Below are positions 16,202 through 24,742 of a stretch of 64,000 bases of DNA, piece by piece. A program made the translations under genes and the position numbers. A model generated the notes under the pieces. The model was not told the DNA's origin. It worked only from the letters and a program-made list of their open reading frames with translations, and made no database searches. The first letter of the stretch is position 1; every line of letters begins with the position of its first letter. This DNA is from Ketogulonicigenium robustum (GTDB lineage: Bacteria; Pseudomonadota; Alphaproteobacteria; Rhodobacterales; Rhodobacteraceae), in contig NZ_CP019937.1 of the NCBI RefSeq assembly GCF_002117445.1, forward strand, positions 342,001 through 406,000, written 5' to 3'.

Positions 16202-17476
16202 ATGCAAGACAACCAGCTTTCAGCCATGGATATCACCCCGCCGCCGCAGCCGCTGCGCGGCAAGGTCGTGCCCCCGGGGTCGAAGTCGATCACCAATCGC
16301 GCGCTGCTGGTCGCGGCGCTGTCCAAAGGCACAAGCCGTATGACAGGCGCGTTAACCAGTGACGACACGCGCCACATGGCCAACGCCCTGCGCGCGATGG
16401 GGGTGGATGTTGTCGCTGAAGGCACGACGCTAACGGTCACATCGAGCGGCGTTCTGCGCGCACCATCCGAGCCACTGTTTTTGGGCAATGCCGGCACCGC
16501 GATGCGGTTCCTGACGGCGGCTTGCGCGTTTGTGGATGGCACGGTGGTGTTGAACGGTGACGAACATATGCAGCGCCGCCCCATCGCACCGCTGGTCAAG
16601 GCGCTGACGGCGCTGGGCGTCGATGTCAGCGCGCCGACGGGGTGTCCGCCCGTGACGATTAACGGCGGCCTGTCTGCGCCCGCTGGCGGCGTGGCCGAGG
16701 TGAAAATCGACGGCTCGCTTTCCAGCCAATACGTGTCGGCGCTGCTGATGGCTGCGCCCGCGGCCCCGTGGCCCGTGCGCGTGCAGGTGGGCGGCGATGC
16801 CATCGGATCGCAGGGCTACGTCGATATCACACTGGCGGTTATGCGCGCCTTTGGTGCCGAGGTGCAGCAAGAGGAAGGGCTGAGCTGGCTGATCCAGCCG
16901 ACCGGATACCGCGCGACGGATTACGCGATCGAGCCTGATGCCTCGGCCGCGACCTACCTGTGGGCAGCCGAAAAGATGACCGGCGGCGCGATTGATATTG
17001 GCGTCGCGCCCGCCGCAATGAACCAGCCTGACGCGCGCGCCTATGATATGATCGCGCAGTTCCCGCATTTTCCGGCTGAAATCGACGGCGCGCAGATGCA
17101 GGACGCGATTCCGACGCTGGCCGTGATGGCGATGTTCAACGCCGGGCCCGTGCGCTTCACGGGCCTTGCCAACCTGCGCGTCAAGGAAACCGACCGCGTT
17201 CGTGCGCTTTCGACCGAACTGAACCGGATATTGCCGGGGCTTGCGGTCGAGGAGAGGGATGATTTGATAGTGCACGGTGACCCAGCACTGGCCGGTCGCC
17301 ATTTGCCCGCCGCAATTTTCACCTATTCCGACCACCGCATCGCCATGAGCTTTGCGCTGGCAGGGTTGAAGGTGACGGGCATCCGTATTCTGGACCCGGG
17401 CTGTGTGTCGAAAACCTATCCCGAATACTGGCGCGATATGGGGGCCTTGGGCCTGCCGCTTACCCCCATCACCTGA
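16202..17476 (+). CDS. aroA: 3-phosphoshikimate 1-carboxyvinyltransferase (EPSP synthase)
   Basis: A 424-residue EPSP synthase, joining shikimate 3-phosphate and phosphoenolpyruvate in aromatic amino acid synthesis. Landmarks are PPGSKSITNRALLVAAL (residues about 24-40), GNAGTAMRFLTAA near 95-107, SSQYVSALLMAAP about 170 and the C-terminal FTYSDHRIAMSFAL with DPGCVSKTYP. Sequence and spacing are closer to class I enzymes than to the CP4-like class II common in alphaproteobacteria. The position matching Pro101 of E. coli AroA in the glyphosate site is Phe here. GGAGGATCAG precedes the ATG ideally. It converges on cysA with no base between the stop codons. Confidence 0.93.
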   Translation: MQDNQLSAMDITPPPQPLRGKVVPPGSKSITNRALLVAALSKGTSRMTGALTSDDTRHMANALRAMGVDVVAEGTTLTVTSSGVLRAPSEPLFLGNAGTAMRFLTAACAFVDGTVVLNGDEHMQRRPIAPLVKALTALGVDVSAPTGCPPVTINGGLSAPAGGVAEVKIDGSLSSQYVSALLMAAPAAPWPVRVQVGGDAIGSQGYVDITLAVMRAFGAEVQQEEGLSWLIQPTGYRATDYAIEPDASAATYLWAAEKMTGGAIDIGVAPAAMNQPDARAYDMIAQFPHFPAEIDGAQMQDAIPTLAVMAMFNAGPVRFTGLANLRVKETDRVRALSTELNRILPGLAVEERDDLIVHGDPALAGRHLPAAIFTYSDHRIAMSFALAGLKVTGIRILDPGCVSKTYPEYWRDMGALGLPLTPIT

Positions 17477-18193
17477 TTACATGATGAAGCTGCGCACGAA
17501 GTCCGAGGCCGGTTTGGCGCGGATTTCTGCGGGCTTGCCAACTTGCTCGATGCGGCCCATCGACATGACGACGACAAAATCGGCCAGTTCCATGGCCTCC
17601 TCTTGGTCGTGCGTGACGAAGATGGTGGTTAGGCCGGTTTCGTCGTGAATGTCGCGCAAGCCCTGACGCAGTTCCTTGCGGACTTTCGCATCCAGTGCCC
17701 CGAAGGGCTCATCCAGCAGCAAAACGCGCGGTTCAATCGCCAGCGCGCGCGCCAGCGCCACACGTTGGCGTTGGCCGCCCGACAACTGGCTAGGGTAGCG
17801 CGTGCCGATATCGGGTAGCTGGATCAGATCCAGTAAGCGGTTCACGCGGCGCCCGATTTCGGCGTCGGTCGGGCGTTCGGCGCGCTTGCGTGCGCGCAGG
17901 CCGTAAGCGATGTTTTCAAACACCGTCATGTGCTTGAACAGCGCATATTGCTGGAACACGAACCCCGCGCGGCGGTCTTGCACCGACATATTCGTTGCAT
18001 CCTGCCCGTCAAAGCGGACGCGCCCCGAACTAGGCATTTCCAGCCCGCCCAAGATGCGCAGCAGCGTCGTTTTGCCCGAACCTGACGGCCCCAGCAGCGC
18101 TATCAGCGCACCCGAGGGGGCCGCTAGAGACACTGGGTGAAGTGCCCGCGATGTGCCGAATTCTTTGGCCAGTTCTTCGATTTCGATATGCAT
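17477..18193 (-). CDS. cysA: Sulfate/thiosulfate import ATP-binding protein, short form
   Basis: ATPase of the sulfate importer, 238 residues against about 350 for typical CysA. The complete nucleotide-binding domain is present: Walker [10 protein letters not shown] (about 34-42), Q-loop [14 protein letters not shown], signature LSGGQRQR, Walker [12 protein letters not shown] and switch [14 protein letters not shown]. The protein stops soon after, at [16 protein letters not shown], so the C-terminal TOBE-type regulatory domain is missing. It is the last gene of the cysP-T-W-A operon and abuts aroA directly. It should still hydrolyse ATP for CysT/CysW; loss of the tail may remove a regulatory input. 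Confidence 0.9.
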   Translation of the reverse strand: MHIEIEELAKEFGTSRALHPVSLAAPSGALIALLGPSGSGKTTLLRILGGLEMPSSGRVRFDGQDATNMSVQDRRAGFVFQQYALFKHMTVFENIAYGLRARKRAERPTDAEIGRRVNRLLDLIQLPDIGTRYPSQLSGGQRQRVALARALAIEPRVLLLDEPFGALDAKVRKELRQGLRDIHDETGLTTIFVTHDQEEAMELADFVVVMSMGRIEQVGKPAEIRAKPASDFVRSFIM

Positions 18194-18206
18194 GGCAGAT
18201 CCTTTG

Positions 18207-19055
18207 TCAGTGCTGGCGCGTGGCTTTGAGGACGTCGGCGTAACGCCATTCCATCAGCGATTTCAGGGCAAGGGTGACCAGCGCAAGCAGCGCCAGAACC
18301 GCAGCCATCGAAAAGGCGGCGACGGACATGTATTCGTTATAAAGCATTTCGATCATGATCGGCATGGTCGTCGTCTCGCCGCGGATCTTGCCGGAAATTA
18401 CCGCGACCGCGCCGAATTCGCCCATCGCGCGGGCGTTGCACAGCAATACGCCATACAGCAGCGCCCAACGGATGTTTGGCAGTGTCACGGTAAAGAACAT
18501 CCGCCAGCCAGACGCGCCCAGCGTCAGCGCGGCTTCTTCCTCGGATCGGCCCTGTTCGATCATCACGGGGATCAATTCCCGCGCGACGAACGGGAAGGTG
18601 ACGAACAGCGTCGCCAGCACGATGCCGGGGAAGGCGAAGACGATTTTCATGTCATTGGCGATGAACCATGCCCCCAGCGCCGAATTCGCGCCGAACAGCA
18701 GCACCAGCGCCAGCCCCGCGACAACAGGCGAGACTGAAAACGGTACGTCGATCAGGGTGATCAGCAGCGTTTTGCCGGGGAAATCGAATTTGGTTATCGC
18801 CCACGCGGCCGCGATGCCGAAAATGGCGTTCAACGGCACGGTGATCGCGGTGACGATCAGCGTCAGCTTGATCGCCGCACGCGCATCTTCCGACCCCAGC
18901 GAGGCGACGGCCGCGCCGACCCCGCGCGAGAGGGCCTCGATGAACACGGCGATCAGCGGGGCGAACAGCAAGATAGCCGTCAGCACCAGCACCACCGCCA
19001 GAATGGCCCAGCGGACGGCGCGCGGTTCGGTTGTCACATGAGATTGCTCAGACAA
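18207..19055 (-). CDS. cysW: Sulfate ABC transporter permease
   Basis: A 282-residue inner-membrane permease of the sulfate/thiosulfate importer. About six membrane segments begin at [15 protein letters not shown] near residue 17. The coupling loop facing the ATPase is [22 protein letters not shown] around residues 165-190, followed by the conserved CysW segment [16 protein letters not shown]. It overlaps the end of cysT by eight bases and lies 13 bases before cysA. It pairs with CysT to form the channel. Confidence 0.93.
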   Translation of the reverse strand: MSEQSHVTTEPRAVRWAILAVVLVLTAILLFAPLIAVFIEALSRGVGAAVASLGSEDARAAIKLTLIVTAITVPLNAIFGIAAAWAITKFDFPGKTLLITLIDVPFSVSPVVAGLALVLLFGANSALGAWFIANDMKIVFAFPGIVLATLFVTFPFVARELIPVMIEQGRSEEEAALTLGASGWRMFFTVTLPNIRWALLYGVLLCNARAMGEFGAVAVISGKIRGETTTMPIMIEMLYNEYMSVAAFSMAAVLALLALVTLALKSLMEWRYADVLKATRQH

Positions 19056-19887
19056 GACCGATCCTCCTTCTGCTCCAGATCTGGATGCCGTTGATCACCA
19101 GCAGCATGGCAAAGGAAATCACCAGCATGGCGATGCCGATGGCGGCCGCTGCATCGTAATTGAACTCCTCTAGCCGGATGACGATGAGGAGGGGGGCGAT
19201 TTCGGTTTGGAAGGGCAGGTTACCCGCGATGAAGATGACCGATCCATATTCCCCGACCGAGCGCGCTAGCGCCAAGGCAAAGCCCGTCAGCAGGGCGGGC
19301 GCCAATGTGGGGAGGATGACGCGGCGCAGGGTGTAGAAGCGGCTGGCACCCAGCGTGGCGCTGACCTCCTCGACGTCGCGCTCCAGCTCCTCGATCACGG
19401 GTTGCACGGTGCGCACGACGAAAGGCAGCCCGATAAACACCAGTGCGATCCAGATGCCGATTTCAGTATAGGCGATGCGAATGCCGAACTGCCCCAGGAA
19501 CTGCCCGAAAAAGCCGTTCGGTGCATAAAGCGCCGTTAGCGCGATACCGGCAACGGCGGTCGGCAGCGCGAAGGGCAGGTCGACTGCGGCGTCAATCAGC
19601 TTGCGACCGAAAAAGCGGTAGCGCACCAAAACCCATGCCAGCAGCAGGCCGAAAACCAGATTGATCAGGGCCGCAATAAAGGCCACACGAAATGAAAGTG
19701 TCAAAGCGGCCCAAATGCGCCGCGAATTTACCATGGTCCAAAGCTCACCCAAGCCTACAGTAAAGCCGCGCCCTAAAAGCGCGGCCAGAGGCAAGAGGAC
19801 AACGATGGATAACATCGTCAGGGTCACACCGAATGTCAGGCCGAAGCCTGGCATCGGTGAGGGGGTGCGCCTGAGGCTTACCTTCAT
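19048..19887 (-). CDS. cysT: Sulfate ABC transporter permease
   Basis: A 279-residue inner-membrane permease, partner of CysW. I chose the ATG at 19887 because GAGGA lies six bases upstream and it begins one base after the binding-protein stop codon; an in-frame frame extension upstream lies inside the previous gene. Visible motifs are the membrane helix GFGLTFGVTLTMLSIVVLLPLAA, the periplasmic-side LPFALPTAVAGIALTALY, the coupling loop EEVSATLGASRFYTLRRVILP and ARSVGEYGSVIFIAGN, all typical of CysT/CysU. It imports sulfate or thiosulfate for cysteine synthesis. Confidence 0.93.
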   Translation of the reverse strand: MKVSLRRTPSPMPGFGLTFGVTLTMLSIVVLLPLAALLGRGFTVGLGELWTMVNSRRIWAALTLSFRVAFIAALINLVFGLLLAWVLVRYRFFGRKLIDAAVDLPFALPTAVAGIALTALYAPNGFFGQFLGQFGIRIAYTEIGIWIALVFIGLPFVVRTVQPVIEELERDVEEVSATLGASRFYTLRRVILPTLAPALLTGFALALARSVGEYGSVIFIAGNLPFQTEIAPLLIVIRLEEFNYDAAAAIGIAMLVISFAMLLVINGIQIWSRRRIGLV

Positions 19888-19888
19888 C

Positions 19889-21076
19889 TTATTCCTCGTA
19901 AATTTGGTCGAAAATTCCGCCGTTTCCAAAGAAGTCTGGTTGAACTTTGGCCCATCCGCCCAGTTCGTCAATAGTGACTAGATCAAGTGCGGGGAAGCGG
20001 GCCAGATCTTCGGCTGTCGCGGCCGAGGTATCCCATGCGCGATAGTAATGTTTCAGCGCCAGTGCCTGCGCTTCGGGCGAATAAAGATGCTCGAGGTAAG
20101 CGGTCGCCAGCGCGCGGTCGGCGTCGGTTTTCAGGTTGCCATCGACGATCGACACCGGCGGTTCCGCAAGGATCGAGACCGAGGGGACGATAATGTCGAA
20201 CGCGCCTTCGCCTTGTTCGGCCAGCGCAAGGAACGCCTCGTTTTCCCAAGCCAGCAGCACATCGCCCAAGCCGCGTTGCACGAAGGTGTTGGTCGCGCCG
20301 CGTGCGCCGGTATCCAGCACCGGCACGTTGCGCAGCATCTGGCCCATGTAGTCGCGCACCTGCGTTTCGTCGCCGTCGAATTCTTTCAGCGCCCACGCCC
20401 AGCCAGCCATGAAGTTCCAGCGCGCCCCGCCCGATGTCTTGGGGTTGGGGGTGATCACTTCGACATCATCGCGCACCAGATCGTCCCAGTCGGTGATATC
20501 TTTGGGGTTACCCTCGCGGACAAGGAACACGATGGTCGAAGTGTAGGGCGACGAATTGTGCGGCAGGCGGGTCTGCCAGTCGGCGGGAATTTTTCCGGTC
20601 ATGCTGCTGATCGTGTCGATGTCAGCCGCCAGTGCCAGTGTGACGACACCCGCTTCCAGCCCGTCGACAACTGCGCGGGCTTGGCCGCCCGATCCGCCAT
20701 GCGATTGGCGCAGGGTCGGTGCAGGGTTGCCCTGCGCGGTCCACCATTCGGCGAACAACTCGTTGTATTCACGGTAAAGTTCGCGGGTGGGGTCATAGCT
20801 GACGTTCAGCAGTTCTTGCGCGTGCAGGGGGGCTGCGGGCGCAGTTGCGGCCATCGACAGGCCGACGGCAGCCGCCATCCATGCAAACCCGCGCGACAGG
20901 CTGAGCGAGGACAGCGCGCGCACGAAAGCCGAGGGTTGTTCAGCCTCGTTTGCGTCAAGGGCGGTGCCGATAATGCGGCGATTGCCTGCGTCAATCTCAA
21001 TCCGGCCGTCGCGCAATGTGCGGACGAAGCGGCCCTGAGCGAGCGCGTGGGTTCCGGTGCGAACAGTGCGATACAT
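19889..21076 (-). CDS. Sulfate/thiosulfate-binding protein with N-terminal extension
   Basis: A 395-residue periplasmic binding protein of the CysP/Sbp family. The binding-protein part starts after LLNVSYDPTRELYREYN and includes QSHGGSGGQARAVVDGL (anion-binding loop) and TPNPKTSGGARWNF near residue 190-210. Oddly, the signal-peptide-like stretch (SRGFAWMAAAVGLSMAATAPAAPLHA) starts only at about residue 62. Before it are some 55 polar residues (RFVRTLRDGRIEID) that look like a small beta-rich domain. The extension appears genuinely translated, since the ATG at 21076 has GTGGAG seven bases upstream and no closer in-frame ATG precedes the hydrophobic segment except one inside it. First gene of the sulfate import operon. 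Confidence 0.85.
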   Translation of the reverse strand: MYRTVRTGTHALAQGRFVRTLRDGRIEIDAGNRRIIGTALDANEAEQPSAFVRALSSLSLSRGFAWMAAAVGLSMAATAPAAPLHAQELLNVSYDPTRELYREYNELFAEWWTAQGNPAPTLRQSHGGSGGQARAVVDGLEAGVVTLALAADIDTISSMTGKIPADWQTRLPHNSSPYTSTIVFLVREGNPKDITDWDDLVRDDVEVITPNPKTSGGARWNFMAGWAWALKEFDGDETQVRDYMGQMLRNVPVLDTGARGATNTFVQRGLGDVLLAWENEAFLALAEQGEGAFDIIVPSVSILAEPPVSIVDGNLKTDADRALATAYLEHLYSPEAQALALKHYYRAWDTSAATAEDLARFPALDLVTIDELGGWAKVQPDFFGNGGIFDQIYEE

Positions 21077-21122
21077 CTTCAAACTCCACGTGAACCGAAG
21101 GCTGGCGTTGCTGCGTGCCTTG

Positions 21123-21164
21123 CTTGATACTTAAATTACGACATAGCCTGTCGTGTTTATCAAG
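21123..21164. promoter_or_regulatory. Nested inverted repeats upstream of the sulfate import operon
   Basis: In an AT-rich stretch 50-90 bases before the binding-protein start, arms CTTGATA (21123-21129) and TATCAAG (21158-21164) enclose a second pair ACGACA (21138-21143) and TGTCGT (21149-21154). This could be an operator, for instance for a LysR-type sulfur regulator such as CysB; the identity of the regulator is a guess. Confidence 0.4.
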
Positions 21165-21265
21165 AAAAATATAACGACCCTATCTTTCGCTGAGGCTTTG
21201 CCCGAGCGGCGCGCCTTGCGCTGTTACCGGTTTACCTTGTGCGGCGGGGGTGGCACGGTCCGGCC

Positions 21266-22687
21266 ATGACCCAGACTGTTTCCGTTCCGCTTTGGCTGCT
21301 GATTCTGATTGTGCTATTTGCAGCGGTCACGTTTGCATCGCATTTTCTGTTTCCGTCCGTGCGCTGGTTTTTTCGTAAACGAATGGAACGGGTTGTCGCG
21401 CAGGTGAATGCGCGCCTGCCGCGCCCGATCGAGCCGTTCAAGCTGGCCGAGCGTCATGACATGATCCAGCGCCTGATCTACGACCCCGAGGTCGTCGCGC
21501 AGGTGGTTGAACATGCACGCACAAATAATATGCCCGAAGCCGTCGCGTTTGCGCGTGCACGTGATTATGCGCGCGAAATAGTGCCTGCTTTTTCAGCACG
21601 GGTCTATTTCTCGCTGGGGCTGCGAATCGCGCGCTGGCTGTCGCGCACGCTTTATCGGGTGCGGGTGGGGGGCGATGCGGCAGCGCAGTTCGAAAGCCTC
21701 GATCCTGATGCGACAGTCATCTACGTGGTCAATCACCGCTCGAACATGGACTATATTCTGGTGACGTGGCTGGTATCGGGGTCGACCACGGTATCCTATG
21801 CGGTGGGGGAATGGGCCCGCGTTTGGCCACTATCGTGGCTGATCCGCGCAATGGGGGCTTATTTCATCCGCCGCCGCGCGCGCGGGGCGCTTTATCGCCG
21901 CGTTTTGGAACGCTATGTCCAGATGGCGACGGCAGGCGGGGTTACACAGGCCTTCTTCCCCGAAGGCGGCCTGTCGTTGGACGGGCATCAGGCCAAAGCG
22001 AAGCTGGGTCTGTTTTCCTATCAGGTCGAGAGTTACTGCCCGGGGATGCGCAATGTCGTTTTCGTGCCGGTGGCGATCAACTACGATCGCATATTGGAAG
22101 ATCGCTTTCTGATTGCGGCCGATCATTCGGGTATACGCAAATTCCGCCCGCCGATTTTGCGCGGCCTTTGGGCGATGGCCAGCCATCTGGCGCAGCGGAT
22201 GACGCTGCGGTTTCGGGGCTTCGGCTCGGCCACAGTCGCCTTTGGCGCGCCGCTGTCGCTGGCGGCTGCCGCGCCGCAGGGCGGGGCCGGCATGACGCAG
22301 CACATTGCGGATATTCTGATGGCCCGCATTCGCGATGTGATGCCGGTGACGCCTGTGCCGCTGGTGGCGCGTGCCCTGCTGCGAATCGATGCACCGACGC
22401 GGGCAAAGCTGGTGGCTGCCGTCAGCGCCGATCTGGCCCGCCTGCAAGATACCGGTGCGTTCCTGATGCGGCGCGGCCCGACGGTGATCGTCGACGACGC
22501 GTTGGCCATTTTGTTCGAACGCCACATCATCCGCGAAAGCGGTGCCGATCTGGTGGTGCGCGGCGCCGACACCGATGTGCTGCGATTCTACGCCGCGTCG
22601 ATCGAACACCACTTTGGCGAGGGGCCCGCTCAGCCGGTCGAGGGGGTGGTGCCCGAAAACGAACAGCAAAAGCTGTTGGTCAGTTAG
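21266..22687 (+). CDS. Glycerol-3-phosphate 1-O-acyltransferase (PlsB-like)
   Basis: A 473-residue membrane-anchored acyltransferase. An N-terminal helix (VPLWLLILIVLFAAVTFASHFLF) precedes the PlsC-type catalytic core: NHRSNMDYILV (HX4D acyltransferase box I) near residue 155, FIRRRARGALY (box II region) near 200, FFPEGGLSLDG (box III) near 235 and VFVPVAINYDR (box IV) near 270. Length and spacing fit a shortened PlsB-type enzyme that acylates glycerol 3-phosphate from acyl-CoA or acyl-ACP. The ATG at 21266 begins the membrane anchor; a GTG nine codons upstream is an alternative. The stop overlaps the convergent helicase gene by eight bases. Relation to the plsY gene at 49.4 kb is discussed in the findings. 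Confidence 0.8.
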   Translation: MTQTVSVPLWLLILIVLFAAVTFASHFLFPSVRWFFRKRMERVVAQVNARLPRPIEPFKLAERHDMIQRLIYDPEVVAQVVEHARTNNMPEAVAFARARDYAREIVPAFSARVYFSLGLRIARWLSRTLYRVRVGGDAAAQFESLDPDATVIYVVNHRSNMDYILVTWLVSGSTTVSYAVGEWARVWPLSWLIRAMGAYFIRRRARGALYRRVLERYVQMATAGGVTQAFFPEGGLSLDGHQAKAKLGLFSYQVESYCPGMRNVVFVPVAINYDRILEDRFLIAADHSGIRKFRPPILRGLWAMASHLAQRMTLRFRGFGSATVAFGAPLSLAAAAPQGGAGMTQHIADILMARIRDVMPVTPVPLVARALLRIDAPTRAKLVAAVSADLARLQDTGAFLMRRGPTVIVDDALAILFERHIIRESGADLVVRGADTDVLRFYAASIEHHFGEGPAQPVEGVVPENEQQKLLVS

Positions 22688-24206
22688 ATTCCTCGGCGGT
22701 CAGGGCGAAGGGGGCGGGCGCGATGTCCAGATCTGTGACCGATAGCGGGGCCGCGGGACGCGATAGGGCATAGCGGGTCACCCAGCGCAGCTCGCGCTCG
22801 GCCCGCGTGATGGCGACATAGGCCAAGCGCTTCCACAGGGGTTGGCCAGCCTCGTTCCGGCCCGCGCGGGCGGCGGCCAGAATGTCGGGGGCAAAGACCT
22901 GCACCGTATCCCATTGCGACCCTTGCGATTTATGGATCGTCACGGCTGCCCCGTGCAGAAAGGTCGCCCCCATTTTGGCGGCGTAGGGAATGAAAGGTTC
23001 TTCCTCGCCCACCTGTTCGATTTTCACGATGCTGGATGCGCCAAGGCGCGGGTCTTCGGCCCCCATCACATGCAGGCGCGAGAAGCCGGGGCGTTTGCCC
23101 GGCCCAAGGTAGATGACCTGCGCCCCCTTGATCAGCCCGCGCGCCTCCAGGTCGAGGCGCTTTTTGCGATGTTGTTGGGGCAGTTCGATCCCGTCGCAGA
23201 TCAGCGGCTCGCCGGGCAGCAGGCTGTCGGCGGGGGCGTTATAGACGTTGCGAAAGGCGTGGATCAGCCGGATCCGCGTGGCGTTGCGCCAGACCAACAC
23301 AGGGCTGCGGGCCATCAGTTCGGATTCGACGCGGCTGGCATAAACGACACGGCTGTCCTTGCGGGCGGCGTCTTCGATCATGCGGTCGAACGCGTCGAAT
23401 TCCAGCGCGGGGTCGGCCAGCGCGTGGGCAAGGTCGAGGATGGGGTTGTCGGCCTCTTGCCGGTGGATGCGGTTCAGCACGAAGCGCCGCTGGGGCGGCA
23501 GCTTTTCAAAGGCCATGCCACCCACGCCCTGCACGGGGGGCAGTTGTGCGGGGTCGCCGAACAGGATGAGTGTCGGGAAAATCTCTTGCAGGTCTTTCAA
23601 CTGCCGCTCGTCCAGCATCGAGCTTTCGTCGATGAAGCCGATATCCAGCGGGTCTTCGCGCCGCTTCCAGCCGCTGATGAAATCCGACCCGCGCAAGCCT
23701 GCGGCAGCCAGTGCGGCGGGGATACTGGCGTTCTGTCCATAACTGGCCTTGGCGCGATCCAGCTGGATGTCGGTGACGGCTTCGGTCTGTTCGGGGCGGT
23801 CGCCTTGGCCGATCAGCCATTCGGCGATCTTTTCGTATTCGGGATCGTAGACGGGGGTGTACAAAATACGGTGGATGGTGGTCGCAGGCACGCCGCGATT
23901 GCGCAGCACCGATGCTGCCTTGTTGGTCGGGGCCAGCACAGCCAGCGTTCGCCTGTCTTTGCGGGGCTTACCTTCCCAATCGGCGGAAATGATCTCGGCG
24001 CCAGCCTCTTTCAGGCCGCGGGTCAGTTGGGCCAGCAGCAGGGTTTTCCCCGATCCGGCCTTGCCGATCACGGCCAAGGTGCGCTGCACCTCGGACGGGG
24101 GGCCGATAATGTCGTGGCTGTCGATGTCGATGCCGGTATCGTGCAGGGCCGCTGCAACGGCATCCCACGCTTCGGCCTGATCTGGGGAAAGGGCGACGGA
24201 ACTCAT
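22680..24206 (-). CDS. RecD-like / UvrD-family ATP-dependent DNA helicase
   Basis: A 508-residue superfamily 1 helicase. Motif I is GKAGSGKTLLLAQL near residue 52, motif Ia LAVLAPTNKAASVLR near 90, motif II FIDESSMLDE near 190, motif III LFGDPAQLPPV near 215, and the C-terminal 2B/UvrD_C_2 part reads GAAVTIHKSQGSQWDTV with VAITRAERELRW. It lacks the long N-terminal domain of RecD2 and has no nuclease domain. Such proteins are annotated as AAA-family ATPases or exonuclease V subunit-like helicases; a role in DNA repair is likely but not proven. It is a single-gene unit divergent from aroQ with 85 bases between the starts. Confidence 0.85.
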   Translation of the reverse strand: MSSVALSPDQAEAWDAVAAALHDTGIDIDSHDIIGPPSEVQRTLAVIGKAGSGKTLLLAQLTRGLKEAGAEIISADWEGKPRKDRRTLAVLAPTNKAASVLRNRGVPATTIHRILYTPVYDPEYEKIAEWLIGQGDRPEQTEAVTDIQLDRAKASYGQNASIPAALAAAGLRGSDFISGWKRREDPLDIGFIDESSMLDERQLKDLQEIFPTLILFGDPAQLPPVQGVGGMAFEKLPPQRRFVLNRIHRQEADNPILDLAHALADPALEFDAFDRMIEDAARKDSRVVYASRVESELMARSPVLVWRNATRIRLIHAFRNVYNAPADSLLPGEPLICDGIELPQQHRKKRLDLEARGLIKGAQVIYLGPGKRPGFSRLHVMGAEDPRLGASSIVKIEQVGEEEPFIPYAAKMGATFLHGAAVTIHKSQGSQWDTVQVFAPDILAAARAGRNEAGQPLWKRLAYVAITRAERELRWVTRYALSRPAAPLSVTDLDIAPAPFALTAEESN

Positions 24207-24291
24207 GCGCAGACCCTAACCGCCGCAGCCGCCTTGCACCAGTGGGCGCGATGCGTCATGCAAGGGGGGAACAAAACGGGGGGTGATCCAC

Positions 24292-24726
24292 ATGAAACAC
24301 GTGCTGCTGCTGAACGGCCCGAACCTGAACATGCTGGGGCGCCGCCAGCCCGAGATTTACGGCGCCGAGACGCTGGACGACATCATCGCAGCCAGCACCG
24401 CCCATGCGCAGACGCTGGGTCTGCAGCTAGAGGCGCGCCAGTCGAATATCGAGGGGGAACTGGTGACCTGGATCCAGCAAGCGCGCGAGACCGCCGCCGC
24501 GATCATCATCAACCCCGGTGCCTACAGCCACACATCCGTTGCGATTCTGGATGCGCTGAACATGTTCGAGGGGCCGGTGATGGAGGTGCACATCACCAAC
24601 ATCCACAAGCGCGAGGCGTTCCGTCATCACTCGTTCGTGTCGGCGCGGGCGGATGGGGTTATTGCGGGTTGCGGCACGCAGGGGTATGAACTGGCCCTCT
24701 CGCGTTTGGCCCGCCTTTTGGGCTGA
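24292..24726 (+). CDS. aroQ: 3-dehydroquinate dehydratase, type II
   Basis: A 144-residue dodecamer-forming enzyme catalysing the third step of the shikimate pathway. Family signature [17 protein letters not shown] at residues 7-23 carries the flexible lid with the catalytic Arg and Tyr; [13 protein letters not shown] near 73-85 and [17 protein letters not shown] near 99-115 hold the active-site Asn, His and binding residues. GGGGTGA lies five bases before the ATG chosen; an ATG three codons earlier is possible. An ABC exporter gene follows 16 bases later and is probably cotranscribed. Confidence 0.96.
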   Translation: MKHVLLLNGPNLNMLGRRQPEIYGAETLDDIIAASTAHAQTLGLQLEARQSNIEGELVTWIQQARETAAAIIINPGAYSHTSVAILDALNMFEGPVMEVHITNIHKREAFRHHSFVSARADGVIAGCGTQGYELALSRLARLLG

Positions 24727-24742
24727 CGCCGCAAGGACACAC

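Noticed and set aside
22842-24689. 615-codon open frame antisense to the RecD-like gene
   Set aside because: Long antisense frames are expected in G+C-rich genes; its product lacks motifs, is rich in Gly, Gln, His and Arg, and the opposite strand encodes a clear helicase.
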